From: Clostridium paraputrificum | GTDB lineage: Bacteria; Bacillota; Clostridia; Clostridiales; Clostridiaceae | Length of the DNA: 64,000 nt | Direction: 5' to 3' | Assembly (NCBI RefSeq): GCF_900447045.1 | Contig: NZ_UAWH01000016.1 | Location: 1-64,000, forward strand | Shown: positions 55,887-64,000 of the stretch, one piece after another | How positions within the stretch are numbered: position 1 is the stretch's first letter | How the letters are laid out: each line of letters begins with the position of its first letter | Notes under the pieces: generated by a model | Databases searched by the model: none | Seen by the model: only the letters and a program-made list of their open reading frames with translations | What the model was told of the DNA's origin: nothing | Position numbers and translations under genes: made by a program

Positions 55887-57989
55887 TTAGTTATTTTCTT
55901 TGTCGTTTTTTTCTTCCTTCTTAATAACTTCTTTATATCCACATTCACTATTTGAACATTGTACATAATTCCCATCTTTTTTAGAGTATTTTAAAACCAT
56001 ATACGCATTACACTTAGGACACTTGTCTTTTACTGGTTCATTCCAACTTACAAACTTACATTCAGGATATCCAGAACAACCAAAGAATTTTTTACCTTTT
56101 TTACTCTTCTTAACGACAATCTTTTTACCACATTCAGGACATGGCACATCTAGTTCTTCCACTATTGGCTTAGCATTTTTGCATTCAGGATAACCAGGAC
56201 ATGCAAGGAAGTCACCATATCTTCCTCTTTTTATCACCATCATTCTTCCACACTTATCACATGGAACATCACTAACTTTATCTTCAATAACTACTTTTGC
56301 AACTTCTTTTTCAGCTTTATCTATAGCTACCTTTAATGGCTTAAAGAATTCATCTACAACTTCTCTCCATTCTTCTCTACCCTCTTCAATATGGTCTAGC
56401 TTCTTTTCCATATCAGCAGTAAACTCTACATCTACAATTTGATTGAAGTAATCACTTAAAATCTTATTTACTATAAATCCCAACTCAGTCGGAATAAGAT
56501 TCTTCTTTTCTCTAAGTACATAACCTCTACTTAATATTGTTGAAATGGTAGGTACATATGTACTTGGTCTTCCTATCCCCTTTTCTTCCATAAGTTTTAC
56601 AAATGAAGCTTCAGTAAATCTTGCAGGAGGTTGAGTAAAGTGTTGTTTTCCTTCTATGGATTCCTTCTTTAAAACTTCCCCTTCTTCTAAAACTGGAAGA
56701 ATAACTCCTTCAGCATCTTCCTCATTAGAGTACTGATATAGTTTCATAAACCCATCAAAGTCAATTGTTGATCCACTAGCTTTAAATTTGTAATCACCAT
56801 TTATTATATCAATTGAATTTGTATTCAATCTACACGAAGCCATTTGACTTGCCATGAATCTATTCCAAATTAATGTGTATAATTTATATTGTTCGCTAGT
56901 TAAGTTTGCCTTTGCAATCTCTGGAGTAATTTCAACATAAGTAGGTCTAATAGCTTCATGAGCATCTTGGATATTTTTCTTTCCTTTATACTCTCTAGGC
57001 TTCTCTGGGGAATATTCTTCTCCATAAGTACTATTAATAAATTCTAAAGCCTTTCCTTGAGCTTCTTCTGAAATTCTAACAGAATCTGTTCTCATATATG
57101 TTATAAGACCAACTGTTCCATATCCTTTAACTTCAACGCCTTCATATAAAACTTGTGCTACCGACATAGTCCTCTTTGTCATAAAATTAAGTTTTTTACT
57201 TGCTTCTTGTTGAAGTGTACTTGTAGTAAATGGTGGAAGTGGATTTTTAACTTTTTTACCTTTTTTGATCCCAGCTACTACAAATTCACCTTTTTCTAGT
57301 TCTTTAACTATAATTTTAGCTTCATCTTCATTTTTAATTTCAATCTTTTTGCCATTCTTTGTAGATAACTTAATAGGAAATTTCTTTCTTTCCTTTTTCA
57401 TTACACAATCAACTGTCCAATACTCTTCTGCATTAAAAACTTTTATCTCTTCTTCCCTATCACAGATAAGCTTCAAAGCTGCTGATTGCACTCTACCTGC
57501 ACTTAGACCCCACTTTACATTTCTCCATAAAATAGGACTAATTTCATATCCAACTAGTCTATCTAATACTCTTCTAGCTTGTTGAGCATCAACTAAATTT
57601 ATATTTATTTTTCTAGCTTGTTTTATTGATCCTTTTACAGCAGTTTTAGTTATTTCATTAAATACTATTCTACATTGTGAATCTTCTGATATCTTCAAAA
57701 GCTTTGCTAAATGCCAAGAAATTGCTTCTCCCTCACGGTCAGGGTCAGTTGCAAGATAAACTTTATCAGCTTTTTTTGCTGCTTTTCTTAACTTATCTAT
57801 TAATTCTCCCTTACCTCTTATTGATATATACTTTGGTTCATAATTATTTTCTATATCAACACCCATCTTACTTTTAGGCAAATCTCTAACATGCCCCATA
57901 GATGCTTCAACTGTATAATTTTTTCCTAAATATTTTGCGATTGTCTTAGCCTTTGCAGGTGACTCTACTATAACTAAATTTTGACCCAT
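55887..57989 (-). CDS. topA: DNA topoisomerase I
   Basis: 700 aa. Toprim region VESPAKAKTIAKYLG and ATDPDREGEAISWHL; catalytic Tyr in LITYMRTDSVRIS; three C-terminal Cys4 zinc ribbons (CDKCGR...CPGYPEC, CPECGK...CSGYPEC, CPKCNA...CSNSEC). Relaxes negative supercoils. Its ribosome binding site is within a small terminator-like hairpin. Confidence 0.98.
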   Translation of the reverse strand: MGQNLVIVESPAKAKTIAKYLGKNYTVEASMGHVRDLPKSKMGVDIENNYEPKYISIRGKGELIDKLRKAAKKADKVYLATDPDREGEAISWHLAKLLKISEDSQCRIVFNEITKTAVKGSIKQARKININLVDAQQARRVLDRLVGYEISPILWRNVKWGLSAGRVQSAALKLICDREEEIKVFNAEEYWTVDCVMKKERKKFPIKLSTKNGKKIEIKNEDEAKIIVKELEKGEFVVAGIKKGKKVKNPLPPFTTSTLQQEASKKLNFMTKRTMSVAQVLYEGVEVKGYGTVGLITYMRTDSVRISEEAQGKALEFINSTYGEEYSPEKPREYKGKKNIQDAHEAIRPTYVEITPEIAKANLTSEQYKLYTLIWNRFMASQMASCRLNTNSIDIINGDYKFKASGSTIDFDGFMKLYQYSNEEDAEGVILPVLEEGEVLKKESIEGKQHFTQPPARFTEASFVKLMEEKGIGRPSTYVPTISTILSRGYVLREKKNLIPTELGFIVNKILSDYFNQIVDVEFTADMEKKLDHIEEGREEWREVVDEFFKPLKVAIDKAEKEVAKVVIEDKVSDVPCDKCGRMMVIKRGRYGDFLACPGYPECKNAKPIVEELDVPCPECGKKIVVKKSKKGKKFFGCSGYPECKFVSWNEPVKDKCPKCNAYMVLKYSKKDGNYVQCSNSECGYKEVIKKEEKNDKENN

Positions 57990-57996
57990 ATAAAAA

Positions 57997-58012
57997 CTCC
58001 ATTTTTATGGAG
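57997..58012 (-). promoter_or_regulatory. Hairpin that contains the topA ribosome binding site
   Basis: CTCCAT / ATGGAG with a 4-nt loop; on the minus strand the GGAG of the 3' arm is the ribosome binding site, followed by TTTTTAT and the topA ATG. Confidence 0.6.
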
Positions 58013-58030
58013 CCTTCACCCCCTTAAAAC

Positions 58031-59041
58031 TCACGTAATCTTTGCATAATAATTGCCAGGAAGGCTAACTATTTCATTTCTAATTTGCATTTCAAATAAT
58101 ACCTTAAACAAAGCAGCCCTGTCAATACAAGACTTTTCAACGATTTCATCTATATGTGTTGGTGCCTTTGCTATAACAGATAATATTTTTCTCTTTATTG
58201 GAGATATTATTCCTTCTTCCTTTGGAATTTTTAATTCCAAAATAGAATATAAGTCATCCATTCCACTAAAAATCTGCGCACCATCTCTAATAAGCTTATT
58301 ACATCCATTACTTCCTTTTGAAAAAATTGATCCAGGAACAGCCATTACTGATTTTCCTTGTTCTGCAGCATAATTAGCCGTAATTAAAGAACCACTTTTA
58401 CTCGACGCCTCGGCAACTATTACTAATCTACTTAACCCACTAATTATCCTATTTCTCATTGGAAAATGGTATGGAAGTGGCTTAGTGCCTGGTAGAAATT
58501 CTGAAATAATCAATCCAGTATCTTCAACCTTTTTAAATAATGATGCATTTTGTTTAGGATATACAACATCTATACCACATCCTAAAACAACAATAGTGTT
58601 TCCACCATCTTCTAATGCTGTTTTATGTGCTACTGAATCTATCCCTTTAGCACCTCCGCTTATTATTGTGATATTATAGCTAATTAATTCTTTTGTCAAT
58701 AGTTTTGTAATTTGTGCACCATACTGAGTACACATTCTTGAGCCAACTATACCAACTATATCTTCATTAAGTAATTCTATATTTCCTTTATAAAACAAAC
58801 CATATGGCGGTTCATCTATATTCTTTAAATCCTCAGGATATTTAAGATCATTATATGTAACAAGCCCTATATTTTCTTTAGCTAATATCCCTACATATTC
58901 CTCTGCATCCTGTAATGAAGAACTGCTAAAAGTACTGTTTAATTCATCATAAACAACTTTTTCATTTCCATATCTCTCAATAAGAGATATTTTATCCGAA
59001 TTTGATACATTTAACATTATTAACCATATCTTATATTTCAT
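58031..59041 (-). CDS. dprA: DNA processing protein DprA
   Basis: 336 aa. Rossmann-like core with VGSRMCTQYGAQ, ISGGAKGIDSVAH and GSLITANYAAEQGKSVMAVPG; C-terminal winged helix. Loads RecA on incoming ssDNA in transformation. Follows comM by 15 bp; the pair may be used for natural uptake or for recombination in conjugation. Confidence 0.96.
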   Translation of the reverse strand: MKYKIWLIMLNVSNSDKISLIERYGNEKVVYDELNSTFSSSSLQDAEEYVGILAKENIGLVTYNDLKYPEDLKNIDEPPYGLFYKGNIELLNEDIVGIVGSRMCTQYGAQITKLLTKELISYNITIISGGAKGIDSVAHKTALEDGGNTIVVLGCGIDVVYPKQNASLFKKVEDTGLIISEFLPGTKPLPYHFPMRNRIISGLSRLVIVAEASSKSGSLITANYAAEQGKSVMAVPGSIFSKGSNGCNKLIRDGAQIFSGMDDLYSILELKIPKEEGIISPIKRKILSVIAKAPTHIDEIVEKSCIDRAALFKVLFEMQIRNEIVSLPGNYYAKIT

Positions 59042-59056
59042 AAACTGTCTACCCCT

Positions 59057-60580
59057 TTACACAATTTCTCCATGATAATCCCTCCTATAATTTATTCCCT
59101 CCAGAATATTTTCTTCTAATATATCCTTATTCCCATCTAGGTCTGCAATAGTTCTAGATATCTTTATAAGCTTTCCATATCCTCTTAATGAAGGACTATT
59201 TAAGTCAAAATAGTTTTCTAATATTCTCTCTATATTTTTTGAAACTCTACACAATTCAAAAACATCTTTTCCTCTTATTTCAGAATTATATTTATATTTA
59301 GTTCCTTTTAACCTTCCTCTCTGAACTTCTGTTGCCTTAATTACTCTCTCTTTCATTTTCAAGGAAGAATACATTTCATTATTATTTCTTATTTCTTTAT
59401 ATCCTACCTTTGGTACATAATTATATAGATCAATTCTATCCCTTAAAGCTTTTGACATTCTATTTAAATATTTCATTTTTTGATTATCACTACAATTACA
59501 TCCATCTGAATCCCCACTTTCTAGTCCACTCTTACCACATGGACAAACATTAAAGGAACCTATCATTATAAAATTGCATGGTAATTCATAACTTCCATAT
59601 AATCTATTAATTTTTATCTTTCCTTCTTCTAATGGTTCTCTCAAAACCTCTAGTACATCTCTTTTAAACTCTAATATCTCATCTAAAAACAGTACTCCTC
59701 TATGAGCCAAAGTAATTTCTCCAGCTTTAGCAATATTTCCTCCACCAATTAAAGCTCCTTTTGTAATAGAGTGATGAGGATTTCTAAAGGGTCTTTTTAC
59801 ATTACATAATTTATCATTTCCTGCTATACTATAAACCTTAGCAACTTCAAGTTCTTCCTCTTTAGTTAAATCAGGCAATATGGATTGAAGCGCATTTGCT
59901 AACATAGTTTTTCCTGCTCCTGTACTACCATAAATAAGTATATTATGATTTCCTGCAGCAACTATTTCCATTGCTCTTTTAGAACTTTCTTGCCCTATAA
60001 TATCACTGAAATCTAAATAGTTTTCCTTAGAAACTTCTTCTAATAAAAATGAATCATAAGGTAACATATCTTTATAATTCAAAAAAGATATACTTTCTCT
60101 TAAATTACTAAAAGGATAATATTTCGCTTCCTTAATATATTTACATTCATTTAGGTTTTCATAAGGTAATACAAAATTCATTTTCCCTTCACTAACACCA
60201 GCTAGTATTATTGGAAGTGTCCCCTTTACCCCTTTAATATCTCCTGCTAATGATAACTCTCCAAACAAAATGTAATCTTCTATATATTTAGAGTTAATTT
60301 GTCTAGAACAGGCTAGTATGCCAATAGCAATAGGTAAATCTAATAATGATCCTATCTTTTTTACATCTGCTGGTGCTAAGTTAACTACTATCCTTCCTAG
60401 AGGAAATTCAAATCCGCTATTTACTATTGCTGATCTCACTCTTTCTTTTGCTTCTTTTATTGCAGCATCTGGTAATCCAACAATATTGAAGTACGGAATT
60501 CCTCTTGTAATATCAACTTCAACATCTATAAGCTGCCCTTCTAATCCAGAGTAGGTGGCACTAATTATTTTTATTGCCAT
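59057..60580 (-). CDS. comM: ComM/YifB Mg-chelatase-like AAA ATPase
   Basis: 507 aa. N-terminal lon-protease-like domain (FNIVGLPDAAIKEAKERV), Walker A YGSTGAGKTML, Walker B GVLFLDEILEF, and a Cys cluster CPCGKSG...CNCS. A branch-migration helicase in transformation elsewhere. ATG 60580 after GAAGGGATTGAGCGC. Confidence 0.95.
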   Translation of the reverse strand: MAIKIISATYSGLEGQLIDVEVDITRGIPYFNIVGLPDAAIKEAKERVRSAIVNSGFEFPLGRIVVNLAPADVKKIGSLLDLPIAIGILACSRQINSKYIEDYILFGELSLAGDIKGVKGTLPIILAGVSEGKMNFVLPYENLNECKYIKEAKYYPFSNLRESISFLNYKDMLPYDSFLLEEVSKENYLDFSDIIGQESSKRAMEIVAAGNHNILIYGSTGAGKTMLANALQSILPDLTKEEELEVAKVYSIAGNDKLCNVKRPFRNPHHSITKGALIGGGNIAKAGEITLAHRGVLFLDEILEFKRDVLEVLREPLEEGKIKINRLYGSYELPCNFIMIGSFNVCPCGKSGLESGDSDGCNCSDNQKMKYLNRMSKALRDRIDLYNYVPKVGYKEIRNNNEMYSSLKMKERVIKATEVQRGRLKGTKYKYNSEIRGKDVFELCRVSKNIERILENYFDLNSPSLRGYGKLIKISRTIADLDGNKDILEENILEGINYRRDYHGEIV

Positions 60581-60723
60581 GCGCTCAATCCCTTCTATAC
60601 AATTTCCTCTTAGATTATTACCAATATAATTTATACTAAACATAAAATCTTGCTTGCATTAACCAAATAAAGGTAATAATTATTTATATAAATATAAAAA
60701 TATATAAATATGGGAGTTATAAA

Positions 60724-61089
60724 ATGAAAAATATGAAGAAACTACTAGGTAACCACGGCGAAGACATTGCCGCTAATTATTATTTAAATAACGGCTATAC
60801 TATTCTTGATAGAAATTTTCTAATTAAAAAAGGTGAGATGGATCTAATTGTTAAAAAAAATGACGTCATAGTATTTGTTGAAGTGAAATCTAGAAGCAAT
60901 AACTCCTTCGGTACCCCTTGTGAATCTGTAACATTCTCAAAGCAAAAAAATATAAAGTACTTATCTAAATACTATTTAACTATTCATAATCTCTATAACT
61001 ATTATGTTAGATATGATGTGGCAGAAATATATTTTAACTACTACGATAATTCGTACAAATTAAATATAATAAGTGATGCTTTTAGATAA
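60724..61089 (+). CDS. yraN: YraN/UPF0102 nuclease-like protein
   Basis: 121 aa. Holliday-resolvase-like fold with catalytic-type residues: E in NHGEDIAANYYL, GEMDLIVKKNDVIVFVEVKSR. Usual neighbour of rnhB, here on the opposite strand. Role not established. GGGAG before ATG. Confidence 0.93.
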   Translation: MKNMKKLLGNHGEDIAANYYLNNGYTILDRNFLIKKGEMDLIVKKNDVIVFVEVKSRSNNSFGTPCESVTFSKQKNIKYLSKYYLTIHNLYNYYVRYDVAEIYFNYYDNSYKLNIISDAFR

Positions 61090-61103
61090 AATTAAAAACA
61101 AAA

Positions 61104-61138
61104 AAAAGAACTCTTAAATAAATCTTTAGAGTTCTTTT
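61104..61138. terminator. Terminator between yraN and rnhB
   Basis: AAAAGAACTCT / AGAGTTCTTTT between convergent genes, with a partly paired loop. Confidence 0.88.
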
Positions 61139-61144
61139 AGAGAG

Positions 61145-61951
61145 TTATAATATTTTTGTTAAAAAACTTTTTCTATGTATTTCACATGGCCCAATTGTTT
61201 TTAAAGCTTCTACATGCTTAACAGTTCCATACCCAGCATTTTCATCAAAATAATATTCAGGATACTTCTTTGAATATTCTTTCATTAAGTTATCTCTATA
61301 TACCTTTGCTAAGATCGAAGCTGCAGCAATAGTAGCACTTTTAGCATCACCTTTAATAACATATTTATTCTCTATAGTGATATTTTTTACCAAGTAACCA
61401 TCAGACAAAACTAAATCTGGTTTTATTTTTAATCCATAGCATGCTTCTAAGAATACATTATTATTACAATAAGCAATTCCTTTACTGTCTATCTCTTCAT
61501 TTGATGCTTGGGCTATATGATATGCAAGTGCTTTTTCTTTTATTATTTGAGCTAATTCTTCCCTCTTCTTTTCAGAAATCTTTTTAGAGTCATTAAGCCA
61601 TAAAATTAACTCGTCATCCATTGCATTTAAATCTAAAATTACAGCACAAGACACAATAGGGCCAGCAAGTGGACCTCTTCCCACTTCATCTACCCCCGCA
61701 ATATATTGATAGTTTCCAAAATTCTTATCAAAAGCATACATTTCTTTAACTCTAGAAATCTCTTTCATAATTTTATCTCTATTCTTTTGAAGAGATTCTC
61801 CTAGTTTTACAACATTTTTTCTACTATCAGAAAGAAGTAAGTCAATATATCTTTTAACTAATTCGCTATTATAATCTTCTTCTATATTTATATTAGAAAC
61901 AATTTTCTTTATCTCATTAAACTTAAGTTGATTAAAATCTACACTATTCAT
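61145..61951 (-). CDS. rnhB: Ribonuclease HII
   Basis: 268 aa. Active-site acids in YIAGVDEVGRGPLAGPIV and LSDGYLV; about 70 extra N-terminal residues as in Firmicutes RNase HII. Removes ribonucleotides from DNA. 16 bp after rbgA. Confidence 0.97.
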   Translation of the reverse strand: MNSVDFNQLKFNEIKKIVSNINIEEDYNSELVKRYIDLLLSDSRKNVVKLGESLQKNRDKIMKEISRVKEMYAFDKNFGNYQYIAGVDEVGRGPLAGPIVSCAVILDLNAMDDELILWLNDSKKISEKKREELAQIIKEKALAYHIAQASNEEIDSKGIAYCNNNVFLEACYGLKIKPDLVLSDGYLVKNITIENKYVIKGDAKSATIAAASILAKVYRDNLMKEYSKKYPEYYFDENAGYGTVKHVEALKTIGPCEIHRKSFLTKIL

Positions 61952-61967
61952 ACCCTAATACCTTTCA

Positions 61968-62810
61968 CTATGGACGTTCCAAAGTTATATTTCCAATTTT
62001 TCCGCCTCTAAATTCATCTAAAAGAATAACTGCTATTCTCATATAATCAATTTCGTTGCCCTTCATTAAACATCCTCTTTTTCTAGCTATAGCATCCAAA
62101 GTATCTAAAGGATTTTCAAAAATCTCATCTATTTTATATCTTTCTTTTAATTTTTCAGGATAATAAGTTTGTAATCTTTCTACAAGCTTATAAGCTAATT
62201 CTTCTGAATCCATTACTTCATCCTTAATAGCTCCAGTAAAAGCAAGATTTAATGCTGTTTCTTCATCTTCAAACTTTGGCCATAAAACACCTGGAGTATC
62301 AAGCATTTCTACACCTAATGGAGTTTTTATCCATTGCTTATTTTTAGTAACTCCAGCTCTATCTCCTGTTTTAGCTATATTATTCTTAGCCATTTTATTT
62401 ATAAATGTAGACTTACCGCAGTTAGGAACTCCTACAACCATTACTCTTGTTATTATTTTTACTAAACCTTTTGCCTTTAATCTATCATGCTTTTCTTTTA
62501 ATAACTCCAGAATTGCAGGCTTAATTGCATTAAGACCACTTCCAGTTAAACAATTAACTTCAAGTACCTTAACATTTTCAGAGGACAAGTGCTTAATCCA
62601 TTGCTTTGTAACACTCTTTTCTGTTAAATCACTCTTGTTTAATAAAATTATTCTTGGCTTATCTCCCACCAATTTATCTATATCTGGATTTGCTGAACTT
62701 CTAGGAATTCTAGCATCCCTTATTTCTATAACAGCATCAACTAACTTTAAATTTTCTTTTATTTCTCTTTGAGTCTTTTTCATATGACCTGGAAACCAGT
62801 TTATTGCCAT
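61968..62810 (-). CDS. rbgA: Ribosome biogenesis GTPase RbgA
   Basis: 280 aa. Circularly permuted GTPase: G4 NKSD comes before G1 GVPNCGKS and G3 DTPGVLWP. Required for late 50S assembly. WFPGHMKKTQREIKE start is typical. Near rplS, its ribosomal context. Confidence 0.97.
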   Translation of the reverse strand: MAINWFPGHMKKTQREIKENLKLVDAVIEIRDARIPRSSANPDIDKLVGDKPRIILLNKSDLTEKSVTKQWIKHLSSENVKVLEVNCLTGSGLNAIKPAILELLKEKHDRLKAKGLVKIITRVMVVGVPNCGKSTFINKMAKNNIAKTGDRAGVTKNKQWIKTPLGVEMLDTPGVLWPKFEDEETALNLAFTGAIKDEVMDSEELAYKLVERLQTYYPEKLKERYKIDEIFENPLDTLDAIARKRGCLMKGNEIDYMRIAVILLDEFRGGKIGNITLERP

Positions 62811-62850
62811 ATAATTTCCCTCCTTTACGCTAGTTTAATTCTAAATATTA

Positions 62851-62876
62851 AAAAAGGAGACTTCATAAAAGTCCCC
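62851..62876 (-). terminator. Terminator after rplS
   Basis: GGGGACTT / AAGTCTCC (one wobble pair) followed by six T on the minus strand. Confidence 0.85.
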
Positions 62877-62891
62877 ATTTTTATAAAGAAA

Positions 62892-63239
62892 TTATCTAAC
62901 TAATTCTTTAACCTTAGCAGCCTTACCTACTCTGTCTCTTAAGTAGTATAACTTAGCTCTTCTTACTTTACCTCTTCTAGTAACTTCAATCTTTTCGATG
63001 ATTGGAGCGTTCATAGGGAAAGTTCTTTCAACACCAGTTCCATAAGCAACTCTTCTTACAGTGAAAGTTTCTCTGATTCCACCGTTTTGCTTCTTAATAA
63101 CTGTTCCTTCGAAAGCTTGAACTCTTTCTCTGTTACCTTCTTTAATTTTTACGTGAACTCTTACGTTGTCCCCAACGTTGAATTGTGGTAAATCAGTTCT
63201 GATTTGTTCTTGCTCTATAGCTCTTAATATTTCGTTCAT
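62892..63239 (-). CDS. rplS: 50S ribosomal protein L19
   Basis: 115 aa, normal length; [16 protein letters not shown] and [12 protein letters not shown] are typical. Lies at the 30S-50S interface. AAGGAGGGAATGCAC before ATG. Confidence 0.99.
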   Translation of the reverse strand: MNEILRAIEQEQIRTDLPQFNVGDNVRVHVKIKEGNRERVQAFEGTVIKKQNGGIRETFTVRRVAYGTGVERTFPMNAPIIEKIEVTRRGKVRRAKLYYLRDRVGKAAKVKELVR

Positions 63240-63249
63240 TGTGCATTCC

Positions 63250-63318
63250 CTCCTTAAAGATAATTTGACGTTCTTACCGAAGCCTAGTTCAGCAGAGGAG
63301 CGCCCGTACTAGCACAAA
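63250..63318 (-). promoter_or_regulatory. L19 leader RNA
   Basis: The 70-nt GC-richer leader (GTGCTAGTACGGGCGCTCC..., GCTGAACTAGGCTTCGGTAA) resembles the L19_leader family of Firmicutes, believed to mediate autoregulation of rplS. Confidence 0.7.
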
Positions 63319-63322
63319 CTAT

Positions 63323-63351
63323 ATTCTAGCATACAACTTTATCTAACGCAA
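63323..63351 (-). promoter_or_regulatory. rplS promoter
   Basis: -35 TTGCGT, 17 bp, extended -10 TGC-TAGAAT on the minus strand; it starts the L19 leader. Confidence 0.75.
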
Positions 63352-63359
63352 CATAAATA

Positions 63360-64000
63360 TTATAATCTATCATCCTTTAAAATTTTTATATCCTCTTTAG
63401 TAAGTTGGAGATTTTTATAGAGATCTTTTCTTCTTTCTTTTGTTATAAGTAAAGATTGTTTTCTTCTCCACTTTCTTATATTTTCGTGATGACCTGAAAG
63501 CAATACCTCAGGTACTCTTTCATCTTCATACACTTCTGGTCTAGTATATTGTGGATATTCTAATAAACCATCAGAATGAGATTCGTCCATAAAACTTTCT
63601 TCTTTACCTAAAACACCTGGTATAAGCCTTAAAACAGAATCAATAATAGGAATAGCTGCCATTTCTCCTCCAGTAAGAACAAAATCACCTAAAGATACTT
63701 CCATATCAATATGCTTATATGCTCTTTCATCTATACCTTCATAATGACCACATAAGAAAATTAAATTTTCTTCTTTTGAAAGTTCTTGTGCCATTTCTTG
63801 ATTAAAGGTTTTACCTCTAGGTCCTAGAAAAATTACCTTTCCTGAATTCTTTTCTTTTGCAGCTTTTATAGAATCAATTATTGGTTGAGGTGTCATAACC
63901 ATTCCTGCACCTCCACCATATGGGTAATCATCAACTTTCTTATGTTTGTTTAAAGAATAATCTCTTATATTATAATACTCTAAATTTACAAGATCTTTTT
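63360..64000 (-). CDS. trmD: tRNA (guanine37-N1)-methyltransferase, partial
   Basis: The frame runs through an internal Met at 63902 to the right edge without a stop (…[20 protein letters not shown]), so the N-terminal part lies outside. The trefoil-knot SAM site is visible ([41 protein letters not shown]). It methylates G37 of tRNAs to prevent frameshifting. Confidence 0.97.
   Translation of the reverse strand, partial: KDLVNLEYYNIRDYSLNKHKKVDDYPYGGGAGMVMTPQPIIDSIKAAKEKNSGKVIFLGPRGKTFNQEMAQELSKEENLIFLCGHYEGIDERAYKHIDMEVSLGDFVLTGGEMAAIPIIDSVLRLIPGVLGKEESFMDESHSDGLLEYPQYTRPEVYEDERVPEVLLSGHHENIRKWRRKQSLLITKERRKDLYKNLQLTKEDIKILKDDRL

Overview
The window is AT-rich, Clostridium-type chromosome (sporulation gene spoVS, CodY, reverse rubrerythrin, strong GGAGG ribosome binding sites, many intrinsic terminators) with one end of a Tn916-family conjugative transposon at its left edge. 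The gene set fits Clostridium sensu stricto; I cannot name the species. No rRNA, tRNA or CRISPR array was seen.

Layout. (1) 1-2976: end of a Tn916-like element (orf20 relaxase cut by the window edge, oriT, orf21 coupling ATPase, orf22, orf23, a 24-codon orf24 and the integrase-arm region). It is inserted in the T-tract of a chromosomal intrinsic terminator; the rest of the element lies left of the window. (2) 3.2-6.7 kb: a rhodanese and a pantothenate operon (panG-like ketopantoate reductase, panB, panC, panD). (3) 6.8-7.0 kb: a decayed IS1182-type transposase remnant. (4) 7.1-14 kb: an envelope-stress neighbourhood (PspA, zinc-ribbon membrane protein, SPFH/zinc-ribbon protein, a compact BceAB-like ABC transporter, an orphan protein, LemA and a TPM-domain protein). 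(5) 14-22.5 kb: accessory genes: orphan chemoreceptor, DUF1540 protein, reverse rubrerythrin, amidase-domain protein, Nudix-like protein, MIF-like tautomerase, a glpK broken by one TGA, and purB. (6) 22.6-64 kb: conserved core, almost all on the minus strand: ptsH, spoVS, rny, recA, pgsA, rimO, ftsK/spoIIIE, tepA, dapG, ylmC, an M16 peptidase, pnp, rpsO, ribF, truB, nrnA, rbfA, infB, rplGA, rnpM, nusA, rimP, ispG, rseP, dxr, an AI-2E family permease, cdsA, uppS, frr, pyrH, tsf, rpsB, codY, topA, dprA, comM, yraN, rnhB, rbgA, rplS and trmD (cut by the right edge).

How the genes work together. The core is the usual Firmicutes translation, RNA-processing and lipid-precursor block: rimP-nusA-rnpM-rplGA-infB-rbfA-nrnA-truB-ribF reads as one operon behind a leader with an attenuator-like terminator; ispG-rseP-dxr-cdsA-uppS links isoprenoid supply, undecaprenyl-PP and phospholipid synthesis; frr-pyrH-tsf-rpsB is translation. 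Clear control signals include a LexA-type box beside the recA promoter, a sigma-H-like promoter before spoVS, an L19-type leader, and sigma-A promoters for rny, ptsH, rimP, rpsB, pspA, rplS and the MIF homologue.

I found no complete novel defence or biosynthetic system. The most unusual items are the single nonsense codon in glpK, a possible AUA start for panG, the Tn916 insertion inside a terminator, two terminator-like hairpins whose 3' arm is the next gene's ribosome binding site (tepA, topA), an inverted pair of perfect DnaA boxes, an exact 26-nt hairpin present twice, and a 14-codon hydrophobic ORF between codY and rpsB.
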